From CAWHMS01 sp963830495 (GTDB taxonomy: Bacteria; Actinomycetota; Actinomycetes; Propionibacteriales; Nocardioidaceae): a stretch of DNA of 64,000 nt. Below are positions 1 through 8,497 of the stretch, piece after piece. Positions within the stretch are counted from its first letter, which is position 1. Each line of letters starts with the position of its first letter. Below the pieces are notes generated by a model that was not told the origin of the DNA, searched no databases, and saw nothing but the letters and a program-made list of their open reading frames with translations. A program made the position numbers and the translations under genes. The DNA lies in contig CAWHMS010000001.1 in NCBI GenBank assembly GCA_963830495.1, forward strand, positions 682,001 to 746,000, given 5' to 3'.

Positions 1-761
1 TGCATGCCTTCGACCCAGCCAGCGGTCGAGATGTCCGTCGCGATCTCGGCCGGCATGTCGGCGCCGTGGCCCCGTTCGGCGAGGACAGCGTGGTCGCAGC
101 GGTCCGGGAGGGATTTGTGCGCCTGGACCCCGATGGGTCCGAGCAGACTCTCGCCTCGGTGCTCGCGGACCAGCCCGGCCTGCGCTTCAACGACGGGCGA
201 GCCGACCGCGCAGGTAGGTTCTGGGCCGACACCCTCTGCTACCAGATGGAGCGCGGACAGGCCGCGCTCTTTCGGCTAGACGTGAATGGCTGCACCGAAA
301 TGGTCGATGGCCTCGGGCTTGGAAACGGCCTCGACTGGAGCCCAGACGACCGGGCGTTCTACCTCGTCGACACGCTGGCTCAGACCGTGGACACCTTCGA
401 CTTCGACTTGCACGATGGCGCGCTCGGTCGACGCCGGCGCTTCCTCGACATCGATCCGAGGCTGGGCAGCCCGGACGGGCTCACAGTTGATGCAGAAGGG
501 TGCGTTTGGGTCGCCATCTACGGCGGTGGACAGGTGCGCCGCTACACCCCCGACGGGCGGCTCGACAGCATCGTCGAGGTCCCCGAAGCCACCCAGACCA
601 CAAGTGCTGGATTCGGTGGCCCGGGTCTGGACACCCTGTTCGTCACCACTGCCCTGGAGAACCTCGACCGCGGCGCCAGGGCTGCCCAGACGAACGCGGG
701 CGCGATATTGGCGGTCCGGCCTGGGACGGTTGGTCAGCCCACGGCGTCGTACGCGCCGTGA
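1..761 (+). CDS. SMP-30/gluconolactonase/LRE family protein, 5' end outside the window
   Basis: The frame is open from base 3, so the N-terminus lies before the window; about 252 residues are visible. Family signatures of the SMP-30 six-bladed propeller lactonases are present in order: RFNDGRADRAGRFWADT (metal/substrate loop), NGLDWSPDDRAFYLVDT, GSPDGLTVDAEGCVWVA and SAGFGGPGLDTLFVTTA. These enzymes are Ca/Zn lactonases that usually hydrolyse sugar-acid lactones such as gluconolactone. The Asn, Asp and Gly residues of the metal-binding loops are intact, so the enzyme is probably active. It converges on the G6PDH-like gene downstream; a link to sugar oxidation is possible but is inference. Confidence 0.85.
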   Translation, partial: HAFDPASGRDVRRDLGRHVGAVAPFGEDSVVAAVREGFVRLDPDGSEQTLASVLADQPGLRFNDGRADRAGRFWADTLCYQMERGQAALFRLDVNGCTEMVDGLGLGNGLDWSPDDRAFYLVDTLAQTVDTFDFDLHDGALGRRRRFLDIDPRLGSPDGLTVDAEGCVWVAIYGGGQVRRYTPDGRLDSIVEVPEATQTTSAGFGGPGLDTLFVTTALENLDRGARAAQTNAGAILAVRPGTVGQPTASYAP

Positions 762-891
762 CGGCGCGGGCGCAGGCTCCCTTGGGATAGGTTTTCGGCG
801 ATTTGCCGCGGGCTCACGCCGCTGGGGTGACCGAACTGTGCGCTAGCTCAGTCGGCGGAAACCCGCGCAACGGTTTGGGCAGCGCTGGCTT

Positions 892-2268
892 TCAGCCGAC
901 AGGGTCGTGCCACGTCTCGCCAACGGGCAGGAGAGTGTCGGCCTCCCTGGGCCCCCAAGTCCCGGGGGAGTACGGATGAACGGGGCCGACGTCGCCTAGG
1001 ATCGGGTCGACGATCCGCCAGGCGGCCTCGACGGTGTCCTGGCGGGCGAACGGCAGTCGATTCCCATCAAGTGCAGCGCCGATGAGCCGGTCGTAGGGCC
1101 TCTGGTCCGAGTGCGGTTGCCGAGCGAAGGCGAGTTCTTGCATCTCCGGCAGTGGAATCGCGCCCGGTGCCTTCCCGGCGAGGCGGAGACCGGTCTCGAC
1201 CTGCGGCCAGATCCGGAATCGCAGTATGTTGCTGATTCCGGAATCTCCAACGCCGAAGACGTCGTAGGGGGCAGGGCGGAACCGGACAGTCACCTCGGTG
1301 GCGGTGGCCGACAGAGCCTTGCCGGCGCGGATGGAGATCGGGACGCCGGCCCATCGCCACGAGTCCACTGCCGTTCGCGCAGCGACGTAGGTCTCTGTCG
1401 TAGAGCCAGCGGCCACACCGTCCACGTCGTGATAGCCGTCGTACTGCCCTTTTACTACGTCTCCGGGCGTCAGTGGCCGCAGCGCGGCGATGAGCCGGGA
1501 CTTGTTGTCCAGCCAGGAAGCCGGACCGGATCCATCGGGCGGGTCGGCCAGCACGCTGGCCAGGACCTGCAGGAGATGGTTCTGCAACACGTCGCGAGTC
1601 GCGCCGGTGCGGTCGTAGAACCGGCCGCGATCGGAGACGTCGAACCCCTCGGCCATCGTGATCTGAATGCTTTGCACGTACTGGCGATTCAACAACGGCT
1701 CAATCACCGCGTTGGCGAACCGGGCCACCAGCATGTTGTTCAGCGGCTCCAAGGCGAGCCAGTGGTCCACGCGAAATATAGCGTCCTCGGTGAAGACCTG
1801 GTGCATCGTCGCGTCCAGCGCCCGTGCGCTCGCAAGATCGGTCCCGAAGGGCTTCTCCACCATTACCCGGGCGTGCCGGGCTCGGTCCGCGCCGGCGATT
1901 CCCTGGGCGATGCGCCCGAATAACGACGGTGGCACCTCCAAGTAGAACAGCGCGCCAGCCCCGTCGCCCATCTCCCGTGACATCGCCGCGTAGGTCGCGT
2001 CGTCATCCAGGTCACCGTCGACGTACCGCAGCAGCCTCAACAACTTCCCCGCGGCCGGACTGGCCGGATCCATCGCGTTCAGTCGAAGCGATGCGACAGC
2101 ATAGTCACGAAAGTGGTCCAAGCCCCAGCCACTCTTTGCGACCCCGATCACCGGGACATCGAGCACCCCGCGTTCAACCAGCCCCACCAGTGCGGGGAAG
2201 GTCTCCAGCTTCGCGAGGTCGCCCGTAGCACCGAAAATTACTAGCGCGTCCACACGGTTTGTCGCCAT
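892..2268 (-). CDS. zwf: Glucose-6-phosphate dehydrogenase-like protein, divergent active site
   Basis: A 458-residue protein of the G6PDH family, which oxidises glucose 6-phosphate to 6-phosphogluconolactone with NAD(P)+. Residues 12-19 give the dinucleotide-binding GATGDLA. The motif around RVDHW (166-170) and the RDVLQNHLLQ segment with the catalytic His (about 231) are kept. Two usual lysines are missing: the GDLAKRK stretch reads GDLAKLE (Glu at 22), and the DHYLGKE motif reads DHWLALE (Leu at 173). These match, from memory of the Leuconostoc enzyme, phosphate-binding and catalytic-site lysines. Substrate may therefore differ or activity may be reduced. The ATG start follows a good GAGGGGAG ribosome site. 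No opcA, gnd or tal gene lies beside it. Confidence 0.8.
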   Translation of the reverse strand: MATNRVDALVIFGATGDLAKLETFPALVGLVERGVLDVPVIGVAKSGWGLDHFRDYAVASLRLNAMDPASPAAGKLLRLLRYVDGDLDDDATYAAMSREMGDGAGALFYLEVPPSLFGRIAQGIAGADRARHARVMVEKPFGTDLASARALDATMHQVFTEDAIFRVDHWLALEPLNNMLVARFANAVIEPLLNRQYVQSIQITMAEGFDVSDRGRFYDRTGATRDVLQNHLLQVLASVLADPPDGSGPASWLDNKSRLIAALRPLTPGDVVKGQYDGYHDVDGVAAGSTTETYVAARTAVDSWRWAGVPISIRAGKALSATATEVTVRFRPAPYDVFGVGDSGISNILRFRIWPQVETGLRLAGKAPGAIPLPEMQELAFARQPHSDQRPYDRLIGAALDGNRLPFARQDTVEAAWRIVDPILGDVGPVHPYSPGTWGPREADTLLPVGETWHDPVG

Positions 2269-2417
2269 TGAGCTCCCCTCACCGGAAGGCCCCCGTGCAG
2301 CACCCTGCCCAGCTGTTCGGTGGCGCCTCGATTAACCGAATGATGCCAGCAGACGAACGTGACTGACAAGCACCTCGGCCGGTGGTTGAAGGGCTGACCG
2401 CGCGGCCCATATGACGG

Positions 2418-3257
2418 TCAGGCGGCGGGCGAGATCCGCTCGCTGCCGACGACTCTTCCCGGTCCGGGGCGAGTGAGGTGAACCACATACATGCTCCCTG
2501 CCGGCAGACCCGCGATCCGAGGCAGCAGCTCCGGCGAAGCCACCGCAATGTCCCCGACCACGCTGGCCAACATGTTCCGGTCGGCACACACGGCGGTAGG
2601 TACGCCCTGCCGCGTCGCCGACCAGACCTGGTCGACGGCGGCACGGAGCCTGGCCGCGCGATCGGGCACCAGCACGAACTCGCTCAGCCAGGCGTCGCGT
2701 ACAAGCGGCTCCACTGTCTCCACACAACGCGGGACATCAGTTGTCACGACCTGACGGATCCCGAAGGCCTTGACCAAATCCGCGAGCGCCTTCGCCTGAC
2801 GCCCGCCCCCCAGGGCCCTGCGCCGACTCCCCGCGTGCATGCCGGACGCTTTGTGCCCCGGCCGAACCAGGACAAGGGGTTGTGACAGATAGGCGCTTCC
2901 AGCCCAAAACCTCTCGATCAATGGCCAATCCCGACAACGGGCAAGGCGAAGCGCGGCGTCGGGCGGCACCCACAGCAGGTCGTCGATCTCGTCGCCCGGT
3001 GTGAAGCTGCCGGAGGTCGCAGCCAGTGACCAGTACCTGACGCGCTTTGAGGCGCCGTCCTTGAGGTAACTCGTCGCGCCGAGCGACGCACCGAGGCGGG
3101 CGTGGCGACCGGTCTCCTCCCGGACCTCGCGCAGCGCCCCCATGATCGGGTGCTCACCTCGGCGCAGCTTTCCCTTGGGAAGTGACCAACTATCCGACCC
3201 GGGCAGTGAGCCAGCGCCAACTCGACACCCAGGCGCGAGTCGGCAGAGCACGACCAC
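2418..3257 (-). pseudogene. Nudix hydrolase plus histidine-phosphatase (MutT1-like) gene, decayed
   Basis: The readable 279-residue frame has a full Nudix box (Gly29, Glu35, then REVREETG at 43-50) followed by a SixA/RHG-phosphatase-like domain. This is the MutT1 architecture, which cleans oxidised nucleotides. The first Nudix strand, expected as GVELALVHRP, is found as GVELALAHCPG only in another frame at 3229-3197, so at least one frameshift separates it from the box. An in-frame stop (3260-3258) sits directly before the first GTG. In the phosphatase domain the catalytic LVRH reads LVRPGHKA and the late His motif reads CADR, so both catalytic positions are disturbed. I call it a pseudogene; the Nudix half might still fold. 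Confidence 0.6.
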
Positions 3258-3289
3258 TCACTGGTTGCGCCTCGCCGCTCAGGTCGCCG

Positions 3290-3768
3290 ACCCGATCGCG
3301 GCCGCGCGTGGCGTTCGCCCTGATTCCGCAGTCGACCTCATACCGGCTCAAGGTGGACACGGCTCGCGACGCCGAATGGGGGACGGCCTCGACGGCGACA
3401 TACACCGCGTAGAGGTCAGGTCACAGCGGGGCGCCGATGACGAGACTTCAGTCCTGCCCCTGTTCCTGGTTGACTACGCCGCAGCCCTCGACCTGCTCAA
3501 CACCGCGACCGGCGGTTCCTCCAGACCGGTCGATCTCCAGATCCGCCACCAGCCGGGCGGTGAGGGTGGGCGGATCGACACGGCGCGGGCATTGGTGTCG
3601 CACGACGACGGCATGGCCTGGACCCAGTGGCCGAGCGTTCCACTCGGCAGCGGTCGCTTCAAGGTCCCCTGCCGGCGATCCGGCCGGGCCGATTTCGTCT
3701 CACTGCGGGTAGAGGGGCCGGGCCACGGAGTGGCCGACGCGTGCTCCGCATGTTGCGAACGCGCGTGA
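3290..3768 (+). pseudogene. Remnant of a subtilisin-like serine protease C-terminus
   Basis: Two overlapping frames resemble the C-terminal domain of large actinobacterial S8 peptidases. In frame 2 (3290-3412) the text YRLKVDTARDAEWGT resembles the stretch before the usual AWTFRS. In frame 1 from about 3405, RGADDETSVLPLFLVDY continues it, followed by VSHDDGMAWTQWPSVPL and ADFVSLRVEGPG, which match the usual VSYDDGATW and YVSLR elements. One frameshift near 3405 joins them. The catalytic Asp/His/Ser domain is absent, so this is a 3' remnant and cannot be a protease. It ends at TGA 3766-3768. Confidence 0.5.
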
Positions 3769-3786
3769 CCCGGCAATGGCACGGGG

Positions 3787-3916
3787 CGGGTAAGAACTGC
3801 TCCCACGACTGGAACGCCTCGGCGACATCGTCGTTGCGCGTGACCACCCTGTATCCGTCGCGGCACTCCGTCCACACGACCGCGTGCGCGTCGCCCAGCG
3901 CGCTGTGAGCTCGCGG
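3787..3916 (-). pseudogene. Possible cytochrome P450 N-terminal fragment
   Basis: A short minus-strand stretch reads DGYRVVTRNDDVAEAFQSWE, close to the common P450 segment GYWVVTRYDDVVEAFRDWETF. Nothing else of a P450 (I-helix, ExxR, Cys loop) is found nearby, and the reading is lost after about 40 residues. It sits in the gap between two unrelated genes in a region rich in gene debris. A chance match is possible. Confidence 0.3.
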
Positions 3917-3993
3917 CGGAGTCGGCGAGCGTCGAAGCCTGGAAGGCGTCGAAGTCCGACCTCGCGTCGGCCGAGTTGCGGTAGCGTCCTCAC

Positions 3994-5628
3994 GTGGCTG
4001 CGCGAGATGGGATCGACGTCGCCGCCTCCGGCACGGGCACGGTCCTGTTGACGCTCGCTGCGGGGCAGTTCTTGATGACGCTCGACAGTTCGGTGATGAA
4101 CGTGTCGATCGCGACTGTCGCAGAGGACGTCGGCACGACGGTGACTGGCATCCAGACCGCGATCACCTTCTACACGCTCGTCATGGCCGCGCTCATGATC
4201 ACCGGCGGTAAGGTCGGCGGGATGTTGGGTCGCAAGCGCGCGTTCGCGATCGGCTGTGTGATCTACGGCGCCGGATCCTTCACGACCTCGATCTCGCAGA
4301 GCCTGACTGTTCTGATCATCGGGTGGTCGGTGCTCGAGGGCATCGGCGCTGCCTTGATCATGCCGGCGATCGTCGCGCTGGTCGCCTCGAACTTCGTGCA
4401 GTCCGAAAGACCGCGCGCGTACGGCTTGATCGCGGCGGCCGGCGCGATCGCGGTCGCCGCAGGCCCCTTGATCGGCGGCCTGTTCACCACCTACCTGTCG
4501 TGGCGGCTCGTGTTCGCGAGCGAGGTGGTGATCGTCATCGCGATCCTCTTCTTGACGCGCCGGATGGCCGACACGCCACCCGACCCCACCGCACGCCTCG
4601 ACCTCGTCGGTACGGCGCTGTCGGGCACCGGCCTCAGCCTCATCGTGTTCGGCATCCTCCAGGCCGGGACTTGGGGCATCGTGCAGCCGAAGGACGGCGC
4701 GCCGGTGTGGTTCGGCACCTCGCCGGTGATCTGGCTGTTCACCGGCGGCGCGGCGGTCCTCGGCGCATTCGTGAGGTGGGAGCAGCACCGCATCGACCAC
4801 GACCAGGGCGCGCTGCTCGACCCCGTGATGTTGAAGATTCCCCAGCTGAGGGGCGGGCTCGTCGCCTTCTTCTTCCAGTTCCTGCTGCAGATGGGTCTCT
4901 TCTTCGTGGTGCCCCTGTTCCTCTCGGTCGCGCTTGGGCTGTCCGCGGTGGAGACCGGCGTCCGGGTGCTCCCACTGTCGGTCTCACTACTCATCACGGC
5001 CGTAGGCATCCCGAAGGTGTTCCCGCACGCAAACCCGCGACGCGTGGTGCGCGCGGGCTTCCTGATGCTCCTCGCCGGCATCGTCACGCTCATCGTGCTG
5101 CTCGACGAGGGCGCAGGTCCCGAGATCGTCACCTGGCCGATGCTGCTCGCCGGGTTCGGCGTCGGCTCGCTGGCCTCCCAGCTCGGTGCGGTCACGGTCG
5201 GTGCGGTGCCGGACGAGCAGACCGACGAGGTCGGCGGGCTCCAGAACACGGTCACCAACCTCGGCGCATCGGTCGGCACCGCGCTCGCGGGTGCGGTGCT
5301 GATCGCCGCGCTCACCTCATCGTTCCTCGCCGGGATCACGAACCATCCCGACGTGCCCGACTCGGTGTCGAACCAGGCGCAAGTGGAGTTGACGAGCGGT
5401 GCCCCGTTCATTTCCGATGCGCAACTCGAGGACGCGCTCGCCGACGCCGACGTACCCCCGGACACAGCCGACGCGATCGTCGACGAGAACGCCGCGGCCC
5501 GCATCGACGGCCTGCGCGCCGCGCTCGCCGTCCTCGCGCTGCTCGCGGTGGTCGCTTTGTTCGCGACTTGGCGACTTCCGACGAAGCAAATCGGTTCGAA
5601 CGGCGCTCGGGCCTCGTCATCCGCGTAA
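3994..5628 (+). CDS. MFS transporter, DHA2 (14-TM) drug efflux family
   Basis: A 544-residue integral membrane protein of the drug:H+ antiporter-2 type (EmrB/QacA). The first helix carries LDSSVMNVSIATVAEDVG, the usual D-x(3)-VNVALP motif region. GGKVGGMLGRKRAF is motif A, and GAIAVAAGPLIGGLFTTYLSWRLVF is motif C, marking an antiporter. Fourteen hydrophobic segments can be counted; the loop before the last helix (about residues 450-510) is long and acidic. The start is a GTG at 3994 with no strong ribosome site. Likely exports small hydrophobic compounds; substrate unknown. No regulator gene is adjacent. Confidence 0.88.
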   Translation: MAARDGIDVAASGTGTVLLTLAAGQFLMTLDSSVMNVSIATVAEDVGTTVTGIQTAITFYTLVMAALMITGGKVGGMLGRKRAFAIGCVIYGAGSFTTSISQSLTVLIIGWSVLEGIGAALIMPAIVALVASNFVQSERPRAYGLIAAAGAIAVAAGPLIGGLFTTYLSWRLVFASEVVIVIAILFLTRRMADTPPDPTARLDLVGTALSGTGLSLIVFGILQAGTWGIVQPKDGAPVWFGTSPVIWLFTGGAAVLGAFVRWEQHRIDHDQGALLDPVMLKIPQLRGGLVAFFFQFLLQMGLFFVVPLFLSVALGLSAVETGVRVLPLSVSLLITAVGIPKVFPHANPRRVVRAGFLMLLAGIVTLIVLLDEGAGPEIVTWPMLLAGFGVGSLASQLGAVTVGAVPDEQTDEVGGLQNTVTNLGASVGTALAGAVLIAALTSSFLAGITNHPDVPDSVSNQAQVELTSGAPFISDAQLEDALADADVPPDTADAIVDENAAARIDGLRAALAVLALLAVVALFATWRLPTKQIGSNGARASSSA

Positions 5629-6004
5629 GACGACGTGCGGAGCCAGCAGCCAGTTGCCAGCCGATCCTCCCCGGTAGGTGCGATCAATTCGGTGTGGAAT
5701 TTCGTGTGCCGCGTCGGCCGGACGGGCAGCCACCGGCAGGCCCAGCGAACCGGCGCGGTCGGCCTTTACTGGGTTAAACCGGCTCGTTGACACCGGATCG
5801 GTTGAGGAACGGGAGCAGCAGTCATCACGCGGCGCCTCCAACCGCGACAACGCCGACACCAGCCGCCGCCGGTCCAGATGGATGACCTGCCTGAGCTCGC
5901 CCGTTCCGGGTGATCCGGTTGCTGGGGATGCGGGGCTTACTCATGTGTGGTGGCAGGCTCACGTCTCCAAACGTTGCCAACCATCCCCAGCCCGCATGCG
6001 CGCA
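5629..6004. other. Gene-free stretch after the MFS transporter
   Basis: No reading frame here has a recognisable domain or a good start site. It probably includes debris belonging to the IS30 remnant that begins at about 6005. Confidence 0.4.
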
Positions 6005-6215
6005 CGATCGGCTGCGGACGACCGTCACCTGGGACAATGGTCAGGAGATGACCAACCACCGACAGGTCACCCTGGCCACCGTCGTGAAGATCTACTTCTG
6101 CGACCCGGCCTCGCCCGGGCAGCGAGCGATCAGCGAGAACCGCAACGGGCTGCTCCCCAGTGCTTCCCCAAAGGCACGACCTTTCCGGCTACCACCCTGA
6201 CCTGGAGTGAAGTCC
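6005..6215 (+). mobile_element. IS30-family transposase remnant (C-terminal catalytic part)
   Basis: The translated text LRTTVTWDNGQEMTNHRQVT, then VKIYFCDPASPGQRAISENRN, matches the conserved end of IS30 DDE transposases (usual LTWDRGxEMA...YFCDPxSPWQRGSNENTNGLLRQYFPKGTD), covering the second Asp and final Glu region. After NRNGLLP the homology moves into another frame as CFPKGTTFPATT, so there is a frameshift at about 6150-6165. The N-terminal helix-turn-helix, the first Asp and the inverted repeats are missing. It is a dead fragment. Confidence 0.65.
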
Positions 6216-6611
6216 TGCGTGACCTACTCTCAATACCAACCGATCCATCCGATGTTGCACCCACCGGTTGAATCCGCCGGGCCAGGGCCCCTGGGTTCAA
6301 CTGGAACCGCGTCTGCTCCCGGGCCCTCGGCGACGGGGTCCGTTGAGAGGAGCGGCCATGGGAAGCCGTTGCTATGCCGCGTCGGTAGGCGTAGGTCTGT
6401 GAACAGAGCCACCACCGAGGACGGCCATCTCCGCCTCGAATGCGGCTGTGGAGCGGGATGGCTGCGCAGGCCACGCGTCGCAGATAATCCTGAGGCGCCG
6501 GGAAGCACCGACTCAGACTGGCTGGCCGATGAGGATGTTTTGAGATGCCAGCACGCGCTCTGGCTGGGTACGAAGACGGCCCACGTGTTTAGGAGGGCCG
6601 GTCTGGCCCAG
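6216..6611. other. Gene-free stretch downstream of the IS30 remnant
   Basis: Open frames occur on both strands because of the base composition, but none shows a family motif or a ribosome site. I see no gene, repeat or RNA here. Confidence 0.4.
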
Positions 6612-7061
6612 TCACGCGCTGGTGGGCGCGTCTGGGTGTCGAGCGTCGGGGTTCGAGGGCTGGTCGTATGGGCCCAGGAGCAGCGTCGTGTCGGCTTCGC
6701 TGGCTGCAACTTCGGCGATTGCTTTATCCGTGTTGAGCCGGATGACGGTGGGCTGGTCGCCGAGCCGTTTGACCTCCTCGGGACGTGCGGGTCGTTGCTG
6801 ATCCAGACCGTCGGCGGGGACGAGTACGCTGCGGAATAGGAACGGGGCCTTGGTCCAGACGAGGATGTCGCGGACCCAGCGTCCGTATCCCCGGGACCAC
6901 TTGGGCCGGAGCCGGTCGATCTCTCCGCTGTTGACGCGTATCGCGCCGCGGAATGCGCCGGGTTGCCGTGTCACCCAGCGTTTGCGGCCATACACGACCG
7001 CGGCGTAAAAGGCGATGACGATGAGGTCGACGCCGAGCACGGCGAGCAGTGCGATCAGCAT
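6612..7061 (-). CDS. DUF2550-type small membrane protein
   Basis: A 149-residue protein with one N-terminal membrane helix (about residues 2-24, LIALLAVLGVDLIVIAFYAA) followed by a soluble domain. The segment RQPGAFRGAIRVN and the tryptophan-rich WSRGYGRWVRDILVWTKAPF resemble the DUF2550 family, whose members begin the same way (helix, basic stretch, RPGTFDCALR, then GVARYGGDRLEWFR). Function of the family is unknown. The ATG is preceded by GGAGGCCCC, a clear ribosome site. The last 40 residues are less conserved and Asp/Pro-rich. No partner gene is adjacent. Confidence 0.6.
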   Translation of the reverse strand: MLIALLAVLGVDLIVIAFYAAVVYGRKRWVTRQPGAFRGAIRVNSGEIDRLRPKWSRGYGRWVRDILVWTKAPFLFRSVLVPADGLDQQRPARPEEVKRLGDQPTVIRLNTDKAIAEVAASEADTTLLLGPYDQPSNPDARHPDAPTSA

Positions 7062-8497
7062 GGGGCCTCCGGGGTCCTGTGGCGTCGTTCCGCGGACGGT
7101 GAGCTAGGTGAGTGAGGTGAGTCATCGGTTGGCCGTCAGCGAGCAAGCGAAGCGCTCGCAGGCCGGGCTAGAGACGTAAGCGCCTCCGCTCACCGTGGTA
7201 AACCGTGACAGGCCGCGCAGTGTCTTCCTGATCGGTCTTTCTGGATGGGCATGTTGTAGGGGCCGTTGTGATCGCCCGCGATCGGACTTTGTCGTGATCT
7301 TGGCCAAGAAACTCTTGGTGTTGATCCATTCCTTCTGCACAACTCGAACAGCCGCTCGGTCGGCGCAGCCGAAGAAGAGCGCCAGCCCACGATCAAATGC
7401 CGTCGTCGGGGGCTCCCTCTGGGAGCATCGGGCCGTACCGGAGTCCCATGCGGATCAACCGGCGCCGCTGAATGTTGATCGTGTCTCGTGGGTTGACGCG
7501 TCGGTTGTGGGCGGAGATGGGACAGGCCAGCCTCCGTGGGAGACGTCGCGGTTCCGCTTTGTGTGGCCTCTCCCCGTTGTGTAGCCATGACTTCTCCTGA
7601 TCAACACGGTGAGGTCGTTCGAATAGTCCAGGCTGGCTCTAGTCGGCCATTGCCAGTCCACCCGGCAGCCCAACAGGCAAGGAAGAGGCGTCCTCGTATG
7701 CGATCTCGCGGCATCCGGCCAATGCCGGCGAAGGTCGCACCCATCGCACATGCAACGACACCCCCTCGCGGTTGCCGACGAGGCTCCATGATCGATCACA
7801 ACATAACTCTATGGTGAGCAGGGGACCCTGTCTCCACCCGCGAAGGTGAATCAGCCGCCGCTGTGGACGGCGCTCGAAAGCCGCGAGTCCCCGAAAGGGT
7901 CTCGCCCGGACTCGCCAGCTCTCGCGATAACGGCGACGAACGTCACACCTTGTGCCTAACCCACCTGACGTCGGTTGAGCCAGCCCTGCGCGGGGATCCT
8001 CTGACCTATTGACGTCCGTGACCGACTGGTCATGCGACACGGGCCTGGCGTCATCCCCGACCCCTACGTCTACGGCACCCTCAGGCCACCCGCGGGGTCG
8101 CCGATGTAGGGGGCTACGAAGATGACTCGACTCACTACCCTTCGCCCCGCAATCGGCTCCTGACACTGGAAGCGGACTGCCGCGAGACGTCCGAACATCG
8201 TTTGAGGATTATCCGGCCCCACGGTTTGGTCCAGGTTGCGTGAGGGTGCTCGGGTCCTCCAGCGGGTCGGTCGAGGAGCGCGACTGGTCACTGGCAGTGG
8301 CGGTAGCCACTCTCATTCGCGTGGGCCTCGCGCTCGATGGAGATCGTCTCGCGAACTGAGCTTTCGCTACTGGACTTCTGCGGGTTGTCGAGTCAAAGGT
8401 CATGTCTACGGCTCCGGGCCCAGGCGCGTGACCCCGAGGAGTCGCTGTCACGTCAGGCTATTGCTCCGAAACCTCCTCGGTGCCGACGCATCCGGCG
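7062..8497. other. 1.4-kb stretch with no recognisable gene
   Basis: Several open frames exist on both strands but none contains a family motif, and their starts lack ribosome sites. One minus-strand frame near 7340-7260 (beginning MQKEWINTKSFLAKITTKS) has less GC-biased codons than the surroundings and could be a fragment of imported DNA; I do not recognise it. Confidence 0.4.

Noticed and set aside
840..885. GCTAGCTCAGTCGGCGG, which looks like a tRNA D-arm
   Set aside because: No acceptor, anticodon or T-arm partners nearby.
3700..4800. A 366-codon minus-strand frame opposite the MFS gene
   Set aside because: Shadow of the transporter; only its last part touches the possible P450 fragment, in a different frame.
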